Source: F23-D06 sp045600905 (lineage in GTDB: Bacteria > Bacteroidota > Bacteroidia > Bacteroidales > WCHB1-69). Taken from it: a stretch of DNA of 16,897 nt. The position numbers were made by a program, and so were the translations under genes. Positions 1 through 6,892 of the stretch are shown here, piece by piece. Every line of letters starts with the position of its first letter. The stretch's first letter is position 1. Location of the stretch: NCBI GenBank assembly GCA_045600905.1, contig JAZRYT010000108.1, positions 1 to 16,897 on the forward strand, read 5' to 3'. The notes under the pieces are model-generated. The model saw only the letters and a list, made by a program, of their open reading frames with translations, made no database searches and was not told the origin of the DNA.

Positions 1-38
1 ATCGTATCTTTGTGCACGTCTAAACCGCAGGTTCTCAT
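1..38 (-). CDS. IS110-family transposase, N-terminal fragment (cut by window edge)
   Basis: Reading the minus strand from the ATG at 38-36 gives MRTCGLDVHKDT and then leaves the window. The GLDVHKD block close to the N-terminus is the hallmark start of IS110-family (DEDD, RuvC-like) transposases; the Asp in GLD is the first catalytic acid of that family. A TATCTTTG -7 box on the same strand lies 28 nt upstream, as expected for an expressed gene. IS110 elements are known to use a bridge RNA encoded in a non-coding flank of the element, and in one subgroup that flank is the transposase leader, so positions 39 to about 130 may belong to the element. Only 12 codons are visible, so the family call rests on this motif alone. 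Whether the element is intact cannot be seen here. Confidence 0.68.
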   Translation of the reverse strand, partial: MRTCGLDVHKDT

Positions 39-89
39 CTTCGTAACGTTTTGTGAATTAAATTACAAAGATACAGAATCCTGCGGTTT
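5..89. repeat. Two interleaved complementary segment pairs over the transposase start
   Basis: TATCTTTGT at 5-13 is the exact reverse complement of ACAAAGATA at 65-73, and AAACCGCAGG at 22-31 is the exact reverse complement of CCTGCGGTTT at 80-89. The pairs cross rather than nest. In minus-strand RNA the order is 80-89, 65-73, start codon 38-36, 22-31, 5-13, which is the topology of an H-type pseudoknot with 10-bp and 9-bp stems and connecting loops of 6, 33 and 8 nt. The downstream arms lie inside the first codons of the transposase. This may reflect an RNA fold controlling translation or a bridge-RNA/end structure; the function is inferred. Confidence 0.6.
66..73 (-). promoter_or_regulatory. 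Bacteroidota -7 box for the transposase
   Basis: The minus strand reads TATCTTTG, a perfect match to the TAnnTTTG -7 consensus of the Bacteroidota primary sigma factor. It lies 28 nt before the transposase ATG, giving an expected transcription start near position 58. No clear -33 TTTG is visible at the usual spacing. The box also forms one arm of the crossed complementarity at 5-89. Confidence 0.5.
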
Positions 90-131
90 TCGCGTACATT
101 TTTATTCGTCTGTGCGATTTTATAAATTATG

Positions 132-139
132 TACATTTG
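132..139 (+). promoter_or_regulatory. Probable -7 box for the tsaC run
   Basis: TACATTTG matches the Bacteroidota TAnnTTTG -7 consensus and lies 23 nt before the tsaC ATG. A -33 element is not clear; TGTG at 111-114 is a poor candidate at slightly short spacing. The leader from about 146 is A- and T-rich (T-run, then A-rich up to the ATG) with no Shine-Dalgarno, as is usual for this phylum. Confidence 0.45.
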
Positions 140-162
140 CAGCCTTTTTTAAAAACTAAAAA

Positions 163-726
163 ATGGAACAGGAAATAGAAAAATGTGCCGAATTGCTACG
201 TGCCGGCAAAGTGCTGCTATATCCGACCGATACTGTATGGGGCATAGGTTGTGATGCCACCAACGAAGAGGCTTTGATGCGAATCTATCAAATCAAGCAA
301 CGCAACGAGAAGAAGAGTATGATTATTCTGCTTGATTCCGCCGAACGCCTCCCGATGTACGTGGAGAACATTCCTCTTATCGCCTGGGACCTCATCCACC
401 ACGTATCCCGTCCCACCACTTTCATCTACCCCACTGCACAAAACCTGCCTGAGAAGCTCGTTCACAATGACGGCACGATTGCCATCCGCATCGTCCAACA
501 CGAATTCTGCCGCAAACTCATCCGCAAACTCGGCAAACCCATCATCTCCACGTCCGCCAACATCGCCGGGCTACCTACTCCGCACATTTTCTCCGAAATT
601 TCCCAAGATATCGTTTCCCAAATGGACTACGTCGTGCCTCAGGAATATGCCTCTTCCGTGGATTACAATCCATCCCGGCTCATTAAGTTCTTGGACGACT
701 ATAACTTCACCGTAATCAGAGACTAA
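163..726 (+). CDS. tsaC: L-threonylcarbamoyladenylate synthase (TsaC/YrdC/Sua5 family)
   Basis: The cytoplasmic 187-residue product belongs to the YrdC family, which makes threonylcarbamoyl-AMP from threonine, bicarbonate and ATP, the first step of t6A formation on ANN-decoding tRNAs. Visible signatures are YPTDTVWGIGCDA (residues 20-32), the basic KQRNEKKSM segment (45-53) that contacts nucleotide, and the STSAN motif (129-133). The length is that of a stand-alone YrdC domain, without the extra C-terminal domain of long Sua5 proteins. The ATG at 163 follows an A-rich stretch and puts the family motif at its usual distance from the N-terminus. coaD starts 4 nt after its stop, so the two are almost surely co-transcribed. 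Some members of this superfamily (YciO-type) are less well characterised and remain an alternative. Confidence 0.92.
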   Translation: MEQEIEKCAELLRAGKVLLYPTDTVWGIGCDATNEEALMRIYQIKQRNEKKSMIILLDSAERLPMYVENIPLIAWDLIHHVSRPTTFIYPTAQNLPEKLVHNDGTIAIRIVQHEFCRKLIRKLGKPIISTSANIAGLPTPHIFSEISQDIVSQMDYVVPQEYASSVDYNPSRLIKFLDDYNFTVIRD

Positions 727-730
727 CGCT

Positions 731-1198
731 ATGCCAACTACTGCTGTTTTCGCCGGTTCGTTTTGTCCTTTCACCAAAGGGCACGAAGATATTGTCGCCA
801 AAGCGCTGCCTTTGTTCGACCATATCCTCATCGCCATCGGACACAATTTCCAAAAAAGAGACGTCTTTTCCGTAGAACAGCGCACCCAGTGGATTCAGCA
901 GCTCTATCAAAACGAGCCCAAAATAAAAGTAATTACCTACCAAGGACTTACGGTTGACGTTTGCCGTGAGCACCAAGTCGGCTACCTGATTCGCGGTTTG
1001 CGAAACGCCTCCGACTACGCCATCGAGGAGGAGATGAGGTTAGCCAACAAGATGTTGAATCCCGAGGTGGAAACCATCTTCATTCCGGCCTCCTCCCAAT
1101 GGGCAGCCGTTTCCTCCACCCTCGTCCGCGAACTTTGGTCATTGGGTGCTGACTACACGCCGTATTTATCCTACAAACTTCCCGAACATAACATCTGA
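731..1198 (+). CDS. coaD: Pantetheine-phosphate adenylyltransferase (CoaD)
   Basis: The 155-residue protein transfers AMP from ATP to 4'-phosphopantetheine to form dephospho-CoA, the penultimate step of CoA synthesis. Residue numbering matches E. coli CoaD closely: S10 (T10 in E. coli), H18 of the TKGH nucleotidyltransferase motif, K42, R88 and R91 in the IRGLRNASDY block, and SST at 128-130 before LVREL. Length is typical of the family. The usual TFDP is SFCP here, with Cys12 in place of the common Asp; the ATP-binding His is intact, so activity is still expected. The start at 731 follows the tsaC stop by 4 nt. The stop overlaps the next ATG as TGATG, which suggests translational coupling to the exported thioredoxin-like gene. 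Confidence 0.95.
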   Translation: MPTTAVFAGSFCPFTKGHEDIVAKALPLFDHILIAIGHNFQKRDVFSVEQRTQWIQQLYQNEPKIKVITYQGLTVDVCREHQVGYLIRGLRNASDYAIEEEMRLANKMLNPEVETIFIPASSQWAAVSSTLVRELWSLGADYTPYLSYKLPEHNI

Positions 1199-2640
1199 TG
1201 TACCGTCGTTTCGTCACATATTGCCTTTTAAGTCTGTGCCTGCTGATTTCAGTCAAGGCCCAGCAGCCTGTGACGATATCGGGAACGGCTCCGTTTGCCA
1301 AAAACGAGGAAATTCGCCTTTTGGTTTTCGACGATTTGCTCAACCACATTCCCAAAGTGGTGGCCACGGACAAGATAGACCGCAACGGAAAATTCGTACT
1401 TTCCTACCCCACCAACCAGATTTTGCTTGCGCAGCTCGCCATTCGGACTTCACGCGCAGAGTTCTTCATCGTTCCCAACAACCAATACGAGTTCCAAATC
1501 TCCACAGACTCCGTACTCTTCCAACTCATCAATCCGGAGCGATACGGCGGATATCTGGAAATATCCACGAACAAAACCGACACCAACGACCTCAACTACA
1601 AAGTCAATCGGTTCAGCAACTACTTCAGCCGCGCAATGGACTACTACGCCTTCCGCATCACCTACGACAAAGACGCCTCCGCCTACGACACGCTAACGTC
1701 GCTGCTCCACGAGAAATTCGACATCCAATACAATCCGCTGAATTTCTATCAATCCTACACTTACTACACTTACGGGGCATTAGACAAGCTCTGCTTCCCC
1801 AACGACAATCTGAAAATCTATCAGAAATACTTTGACAACGACTACATTTTGTACAACAACCCTGCCTATATGTATCTTTTCACCGAGCATTACCGCGGAT
1901 ATCTGTACAATTCCAAATACATTTCCAAGAAGCTGCTTTCGGAAACCATCAATGAGAGCCCCGACTACCTGGCTCTTTTCAACGAAGTAGGTCGCGACCC
2001 AATGTTGGTCAACGAGCGTATCCGAGAACTCGTACTCATCTACAACCTCATTGAGTTATACGACAACGAGGAATTTGACCCCGGAAACATCCTCAAACTG
2101 CTGCAATACATCAAAGCATCCACCCACTTCCAAGAACACATTCCATTTATTGATAATGCTTTGCTGAAATTGCATCCCGACAAGAACGTGGACAAGAAGT
2201 TGCTCTTTAAAAATTCAAAAGGCCGCAAGGAACCTTTTAAACATTTTGGCGGAAAAGACATCTACGTACAGTTTTTCCAAAGTGACTGTATGGATTGCAT
2301 TCGGGAGATGTTGCTGATAAAGGAATTTCACAACAAATACGGTTCAGACATCCAATTCATCAGTATCAACGTGGATCCAGACGAGAAGCAATATGAAGAT
2401 TTTTACAAGACATACGGTGAAATGTTCAACTGGCCGATACTCTATTTCAACCACAACTACGACTGGCTTTTGGAGAACGGCATTGAAACGCTCCCAGACT
2501 ATATGATTATCAACGAGAACGGGCAAATCCTCCAACGGTACGCACCGGCTCCGGAAACCGGGCTTTCTGGCTATCTGCAAAATCGATTTATCAAAGAAGA
2601 AGAGAACAACGACAACCCCTTATTTAGAAATAAACAATAA
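1198..2640 (+). CDS. Exported TlpA-like protein with C-terminal thioredoxin domain (CMDC)
   Basis: The 480-residue product starts with a Sec signal peptide (about residues 1-21, ending VKAQ). A region of about 330 residues follows that resembles the divergent N-terminal parts of Bacteroidota TlpA proteins: beta-rich at first (about 25-105), then mostly helical and rich in Tyr and Asn. The last 130 residues form a thioredoxin-like domain with the redox motif C364-M-D-C367 after FFQSD, and a TLPDY segment carrying the likely cis-proline. Such proteins act in the periplasm as thiol-disulfide reductases, often for cytochrome c maturation or extracytoplasmic protein quality control; the substrate here is unknown. 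CMDC is less common than CxPC and may give a different redox potential. The ATG at 1198 shares one base with the coaD stop. A second TlpA-like gene starts 12 nt after the stop. Confidence 0.85.
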   Translation: MYRRFVTYCLLSLCLLISVKAQQPVTISGTAPFAKNEEIRLLVFDDLLNHIPKVVATDKIDRNGKFVLSYPTNQILLAQLAIRTSRAEFFIVPNNQYEFQISTDSVLFQLINPERYGGYLEISTNKTDTNDLNYKVNRFSNYFSRAMDYYAFRITYDKDASAYDTLTSLLHEKFDIQYNPLNFYQSYTYYTYGALDKLCFPNDNLKIYQKYFDNDYILYNNPAYMYLFTEHYRGYLYNSKYISKKLLSETINESPDYLALFNEVGRDPMLVNERIRELVLIYNLIELYDNEEFDPGNILKLLQYIKASTHFQEHIPFIDNALLKLHPDKNVDKKLLFKNSKGRKEPFKHFGGKDIYVQFFQSDCMDCIREMLLIKEFHNKYGSDIQFISINVDPDEKQYEDFYKTYGEMFNWPILYFNHNYDWLLENGIETLPDYMIINENGQILQRYAPAPETGLSGYLQNRFIKEEENNDNPLFRNKQ

Positions 2641-2652
2641 AAATTCAGCAAT

Positions 2653-3177
2653 ATGAAAAAGACTATTATTTTGGCAATCGCCCTCATCGCCTGCTTTGCA
2701 TTAAGCGCACAGAACGACCAACCGGCAAAAGACCAACACTTGGCCAAGCTTCCCGCCATTGACATCCAGACAATTGACGGGAAAATCTTCAACACCAAAG
2801 ACATTCAAAATGACGGCAAGCCCATCATCGTCAGTTTGTGGGCTACCTGGTGCAAGCCCTGCATCGCTGAATTGCTCGCCATTGCCGACGAATACGAAGA
2901 CTGGGTTGATGAAACCGGCGTCAAACTTTACGCCATCGCCATTGACGACGCCAAGACTTCCGCTCGCGTTGCTCCGTTTGTAAATGGCAAAGGCTGGGAA
3001 TACACCGTCCTTCTGGACGTCAACTCCGATTTCAAACGCGCTATGAACGTCAATGACGTGCCCTATATGTGCATTCTGAACGGAAACGGCGAAATCGTTT
3101 GGCAACACACCTCTTACGCTCCGGGCAGCGAAAATGAGGTTTACGAAATCATCAAAAAAATCGCATCAGGAAAATAA
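2653..3177 (+). CDS. Exported TlpA/ResA-like thioredoxin (CKPC)
   Basis: The 174-residue protein has a signal peptide (about residues 1-19, ending ALSAQ) and a single TlpA-type thioredoxin domain. The active site WATWCKPC has Cys67 and Cys70, and Pro137 in NDVPYM is the expected cis-proline. It is probably a periplasmic thiol-disulfide oxidoreductase that keeps client cysteines reduced. It follows the larger CMDC protein by 12 nt, so the two are likely made together and may act in one electron-transfer chain; that pairing is inferred. No Shine-Dalgarno precedes the ATG, only an A-rich stretch. A strong hairpin terminator starts 18 nt after the stop, making this the last gene of the tsaC-coaD run. 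Confidence 0.92.
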   Translation: MKKTIILAIALIACFALSAQNDQPAKDQHLAKLPAIDIQTIDGKIFNTKDIQNDGKPIIVSLWATWCKPCIAELLAIADEYEDWVDETGVKLYAIAIDDAKTSARVAPFVNGKGWEYTVLLDVNSDFKRAMNVNDVPYMCILNGNGEIVWQHTSYAPGSENEVYEIIKKIASGK

Positions 3178-3194
3178 CTTCTTCATATAATCTA

Positions 3195-3233
3195 GAAGCG
3201 GTATATTCCGAGGATATACCGCTTCGGATTTTT
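3195..3233 (+). terminator. Rho-independent terminator after the TlpA-like pair
   Basis: A perfect 12-bp stem, GAAGCGGTATAT (3195-3206) pairing with ATATACCGCTTC (3214-3225), encloses a 7-nt loop and is followed by GGATTTTT. It separates the tsaC run from the outer-membrane run. The T-tract is short (5), so read-through is possible; no obvious -7 box is seen between it and the next gene. Confidence 0.85.
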
Positions 3234-3253
3234 ATAAACAAAAACCAACTTTT

Positions 3254-4990
3254 ATGACGAAAATTTTACGCTTTATCACAGTTATACTTTTGTTTCTCTC
3301 TGTTTTTACTGCCTCTGCCCAACATCAATTGGGCAACAGCCGTATCAGCGGAGACTTCGGTTTCAATGGGATGTACTACATTCCCGATTCCCTAATCGGA
3401 GCCGAAAAAGTCGATTCAAAAGTTAGAGCCAACGCTTTCCTCAACCTCTTGTATTCCAATGGTGGTTTTTCCGCCGGTATGCGTTACGAATACTATCAGT
3501 TTCCATTGATTGATTTTGAGAAAATCCATTACCAAGGTCAAGGCATCAAATATTTCTTTGCCGATTACAAAAACGACTTCATTCAAGTCACGGCTGGTAA
3601 CTTCTACGAACAATTTGGCAACGGTTTGTCTCTTCGTGCTTATGAAGACCGCCAATTGGGTATTGACAACAGCCTTTTGGGTGCTCGTGTAAAATTGAAT
3701 CCCTACAGAGGTATCTACCTCAAAGGCGTGTGGGGTATGGAGCGTATGAACTTCGAATCCTACGTTGGCAGAAAAGATTTTGTCCGTGGCGTGGATGGAG
3801 AAATTGCTTTGGGCGAACTGATCCCTAAGGCCGGAGAATTAGGCATCTTAGCTACTATTGGGGCTTCCTTCGTCAGCAAATACGAGCAATCCTCCGATGA
3901 AATCAACGTCACACTCTACCCAGGTACCGACACGACCTGTACTGGTCGTATTCCAACTGACAAGATTCCTTCCAACACACCCGTTTGGGCCGCACGCGCC
4001 ATTTTCGGTTACAAAGGTTTCCGCTTCGACGGCGAGTATGCTCAAAAAATGCAAGACCCGAATGTCACCAACAACTACATCTACAGAAAAGGTTCTTCCT
4101 TGTTCCTCTCTGCCACCTACTCAATGAAGGGCTTCGGTGTGGCGGCTTCCTTCATCAGTTCCGACAATATGGACTTCCGCTCCCAACGTCTGCAGTTGCC
4201 CACCACACCTCTGTTGAGTATCAACAACATCCCGGCCATAAACCGCCAATATTCCTATCAACTCATCAGCAACTACAGTTTCGCCTCCCAACCGAACAGC
4301 CAGGTAGGTGCTCAATTCCAGGTCAACTATCAGATTCCCAAGAAAACCAAGATAGGTGGAAAATACGGCACCGACCTCACTTTCAATTTCTCTCGCTTCC
4401 ACAAGTTGAAACAAACCCCTACCGCCGATGCACTTGAATTTGGGACTATGGCCGGCACCGAAGGATACACCACCAACCTATTCAGTTTCGACACCACTTT
4501 GTTGTATCAAGACATCGGCTTCGAAATCAGTCGTCGTCTTTCCAAAAAATGGAAACTCATCTTGGCATACAACTTCATCTCCTATAACGTACAAGAACTG
4601 CAAAAAGAAGAAGGCTTTATGCGTGGTCATTTAGTAGCTGCCGATCTCTCCTACAAAATCAACAGCAAACACGCCCTTCGTTTGGAATTGCAACATTTCT
4701 ACACCGACATTCGTACCGAACTTTACAACGGCAGTTGGTTATACGGTATGTTGGAATATTCCATCAGCCCCAACTGGTTCATCTCCATCGGAGACCAATG
4801 GAACTACGGCAACGAGAATCCAGATAGAAAACTGCACTACTTCAACATTGCTGGTGCTTACGTTTGGAACACCACCCGCATTGCCCTCAACTTCGGCAAG
4901 ACACAAGAAGGTATTCTTTGCATAGGTGGAGTTTGCCGTTCCGTACCTGCTTCATACGGTGTAGGTCTTTCCATCACAACTTCCTTCTAA
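3254..4990 (+). CDS. Outer-membrane beta-barrel protein, DUF6029-like
   Basis: The 578-residue product has a signal peptide (about 1-23, ending TASAQ) and then a long run of alternating, aromatic-rich strands with short turns, ending in a terminal Phe (ITTSF) as outer-membrane barrels do. Segments such as GMRYEYYQFPL, VTAGNFYEQFGNGLSLR and RGIYLKGVWG match my recollection of the Bacteroidota family labelled DUF6029; its function is unknown. A barrel with many strands is plausible for this length, but no TonB box or plug domain is seen, so it is probably not a TonB-dependent receptor. The next gene encodes an Omp28-like lipoprotein starting 28 nt after the stop, which suggests that both act together at the outer membrane. 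The start is the only ATG giving a complete signal peptide. Confidence 0.82.
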   Translation: MTKILRFITVILLFLSVFTASAQHQLGNSRISGDFGFNGMYYIPDSLIGAEKVDSKVRANAFLNLLYSNGGFSAGMRYEYYQFPLIDFEKIHYQGQGIKYFFADYKNDFIQVTAGNFYEQFGNGLSLRAYEDRQLGIDNSLLGARVKLNPYRGIYLKGVWGMERMNFESYVGRKDFVRGVDGEIALGELIPKAGELGILATIGASFVSKYEQSSDEINVTLYPGTDTTCTGRIPTDKIPSNTPVWAARAIFGYKGFRFDGEYAQKMQDPNVTNNYIYRKGSSLFLSATYSMKGFGVAASFISSDNMDFRSQRLQLPTTPLLSINNIPAINRQYSYQLISNYSFASQPNSQVGAQFQVNYQIPKKTKIGGKYGTDLTFNFSRFHKLKQTPTADALEFGTMAGTEGYTTNLFSFDTTLLYQDIGFEISRRLSKKWKLILAYNFISYNVQELQKEEGFMRGHLVAADLSYKINSKHALRLELQHFYTDIRTELYNGSWLYGMLEYSISPNWFISIGDQWNYGNENPDRKLHYFNIAGAYVWNTTRIALNFGKTQEGILCIGGVCRSVPASYGVGLSITTSF

Positions 4991-5011
4991 TAATTGAAAA
5001 TTGATAATTGA
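4991..5011 (+). repeat. AATTG mini-repeat in a short spacer
   Basis: The spacer between the barrel gene and the lipoprotein gene contains three AATTG words within 21 nt (AATTGA, AATTGA, AATTGA separated by AA and T). Similar AATTGA-type mini-repeats are, from memory, common in Bacteroidales spacers. It keeps the lipoprotein leader AT-rich and unstructured. Confidence 0.45.
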
Positions 5012-5018
5012 GAATACA

Positions 5019-5906
5019 ATGAAAAAGATATTTATTCCTATCGTTATAACCATCGCAGCGATATTTTTTGCCAGCTGCGATAAGATTGAAGGACCTTTCA
5101 TCGAGGTCATCCATACGGAAGACGTTGACGTAGAGTTTCCAAACCTTGACCCGAGCAGTGTGTATCGTAAAATACTGTTGGAAGAATACACGGGCCACAA
5201 CTGTTCCAACTGCCCTGAAGGACACGAAAAGTTGGAATTTTTACACGACATCTACGGCGACACCCTGATTGCCATAGGTTTGCACACCGGTTCTTATGCT
5301 CGTCCAAACAATAGCAGTCCTCACGACTTCCGCACGCAGGCTGGCAATGAGCTTATGGAAGACTATGGTATCTCCGCATGGCCTACCGCCATCATCAATC
5401 GCAAGCATAATGACGGTGGCGGCTTAGCTATGAGCATCTGGCAAAACGCATTGCAATCAGTTGACCGCAGCCACGTATATGCTGCAATCCAAATGATCAA
5501 CCAGTTCAACACCAGCGATAGTTCTTTGAAAGTCAACGTGAAAGTATCTATGCTCGATGATTATAACTATCCTGTTCGTCTAGCACTCTTCTTGGTTGAA
5601 GACGGCATTGTCAGCCGACAACTGAAAGGTTCCGAATTTATTGAAGACTACGTCCACAATCACGTCTTGCGCAATGCCCTCAACGGCACCTACGGCGATA
5701 TGCTCACCAGCAACGGCATCCTTGAAAAAGGCCTGGCTTACACCTATGGTTTCAAAACCAGCCTCAAATACCGCGACCTCAATCCAGATGCCAGCAATGA
5801 CATCCACTTCGTACAACCAAACCCGGACAACTGCTATATTGTAGCCATTCTGTTCGACAAGGCCAACGACGAAGTTTTGCAAGTAGAAAAGTTAAACATA
5901 AAATAG
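5019..5906 (+). CDS. Omp28-like outer-membrane lipoprotein with CxxC motif
   Basis: I start the gene at ATG 5019, not the in-frame TTG at 5001, because this gives a clean lipoprotein signal: MKKIFIPIVITIAAIFFAS followed by Cys20. The mature part (about 276 residues) matches the Omp28 family first described in Porphyromonas gingivalis. ILLEEYTGHNCSNCPEGHEKL carries a thioredoxin-like C62-S-N-C65 motif, and AWPTAIINR has the likely cis-proline. It is expected to be anchored to the outer membrane; a role in thiol handling or adhesion has been suggested for the family but the true function is not settled. The Cys20 is followed by DKIE, which has some acidic character as in surface-export signals, but the match is loose. 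It sits between the barrel gene (28 nt upstream) and the dehydrogenase (9 nt downstream). Confidence 0.87.
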   Translation: MKKIFIPIVITIAAIFFASCDKIEGPFIEVIHTEDVDVEFPNLDPSSVYRKILLEEYTGHNCSNCPEGHEKLEFLHDIYGDTLIAIGLHTGSYARPNNSSPHDFRTQAGNELMEDYGISAWPTAIINRKHNDGGGLAMSIWQNALQSVDRSHVYAAIQMINQFNTSDSSLKVNVKVSMLDDYNYPVRLALFLVEDGIVSRQLKGSEFIEDYVHNHVLRNALNGTYGDMLTSNGILEKGLAYTYGFKTSLKYRDLNPDASNDIHFVQPNPDNCYIVAILFDKANDEVLQVEKLNIK

Positions 5907-5915
5907 AACGTCATT

Positions 5916-6854
5916 ATGAAGATTGTTGCAGTTGAACCTATCGGAATAAGTGAACAACGCGCTGCCGACATAGCCGCTGATTTTGCCCTAAGAGGCGACG
6001 AATTCGTTTGTTACCGTGACCGCAAAGAAGATGCCGCCACCCTCATCGAACGTATGAAAGACGCGGAAATCGTCATCGTTTCCAACATTAAAATCGGTGC
6101 GGACATTTTATCCCAATGTCCCAAATTGAAAATGTTAGACGTGGCCTTCACCGGTCTTGACCATATTGACTTAGACTACTGCCAAGCTCACGACATCAAG
6201 GTCAAGAATGCCTCCGGCTATGCGACTGAAGGTGTGGCTGAGTTAGCCATCGGGCTGATGATTGACGTATATCGCCACCTCACCTCTTTGGATGCAGACA
6301 TCCGTCAAGGTGGCACACGCAACAACTTCCTCGGCAAGGAGTTGCGAGGCAAGCGCGTGGGTATTGTAGGCACCGGCGCCATTGGAACACGCACCGCGCT
6401 GCTTCTTCAATGCTTTGGTTGCGAGGTCGTTGTCTGGAGCCGCACACAGAAAGCGGACATCCTCGCGCACAACATCCCCTACCTCTCTTTGGAAGAAATG
6501 ATGCGCACCTGTGACATTATCTCCCTGCACGTCCCTTTGACGGCGGAAACGCACCACCTCATCAGCCGCGAATTGCTGTCACTCTGCAAACCGACAGCCG
6601 TCATCATCAACACTGCACGTGGCAATGTGGTTGATATCGATGCACTTGCCGAACTGCTCAAGGCAGGCAAACTCGCCGGTGCCGGCATTGACGTTTACGA
6701 AAAGGAACCGCCTTTGGCCAAAGACCATCCGCTGTTCTCCGCACCCAACTGCGTGCTTGTCCCTCACGTCGGCTACGCTACACGCGAAGCCTTCGACGAC
6801 CGCATTGACATTGTTCTTGGCAACATCCTTTACACTTTCAACCTTATACTTTAA
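5916..6854 (+). CDS. D-2-hydroxyacid dehydrogenase, NAD-dependent
   Basis: The 312-residue cytoplasmic enzyme has the two-domain fold of the D-isomer 2-hydroxyacid dehydrogenases, which interconvert 2-oxo acids and D-2-hydroxy acids. The NAD-binding Rossmann motif is G152-TGAI-G157 in VGIVGTGAIG. Catalytic residues are visible as R235 in NTARGN, E264 in DVYEKEP and H284 in PHVGYAT. The aspartate or other acidic residue that selects NAD over NADP is not obvious: WSR follows the second beta strand, so NADP use is possible. The substrate (lactate, glycerate, hydroxypyruvate or other) cannot be told. It begins 9 nt after the lipoprotein stop, with a short fatty-acid transporter gene downstream, so a place in fermentative acid metabolism is plausible but inferred. 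Confidence 0.88.
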   Translation: MKIVAVEPIGISEQRAADIAADFALRGDEFVCYRDRKEDAATLIERMKDAEIVIVSNIKIGADILSQCPKLKMLDVAFTGLDHIDLDYCQAHDIKVKNASGYATEGVAELAIGLMIDVYRHLTSLDADIRQGGTRNNFLGKELRGKRVGIVGTGAIGTRTALLLQCFGCEVVVWSRTQKADILAHNIPYLSLEEMMRTCDIISLHVPLTAETHHLISRELLSLCKPTAVIINTARGNVVDIDALAELLKAGKLAGAGIDVYEKEPPLAKDHPLFSAPNCVLVPHVGYATREAFDDRIDIVLGNILYTFNLIL

Positions 6855-6892
6855 ACCTTCACCCTTAACCCCTTCTCCCCCACTCCCTCTAT
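6821..6892 (+). promoter_or_regulatory. 72-nt G-free, C-rich tract before atoE
   Basis: No G occurs on the plus strand from 6821 to 6892, covering the last 11 codons of the dehydrogenase, the whole 36-nt spacer and the first two bases of the atoE ATG. The spacer itself is 21 C, 10 T and 5 A. A C-rich, G-poor, unstructured RNA is the known signature of Rho loading sites; it could instead simply keep the start codon open in an organism without Shine-Dalgarno. The regulatory role is inferred. Confidence 0.4.

Noticed and set aside
5..12. TATCTTTG on the plus strand as a second promoter for tsaC
   Set aside because: It is formed by codons of the transposase on the other strand and lies 150 nt from tsaC; the TACATTTG at 132 is better placed.
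1146..1835. 229-codon plus-strand frame
   Set aside because: Overlaps coaD and the TlpA-like gene in another frame; His/Arg/Gln-rich composition typical of a shadow.
5001..5018. TTG at 5001 as start of the Omp28-like gene
   Set aside because: It would put six extra residues before the lipoprotein signal; ATG 5019 gives a normal n-region and Cys20.
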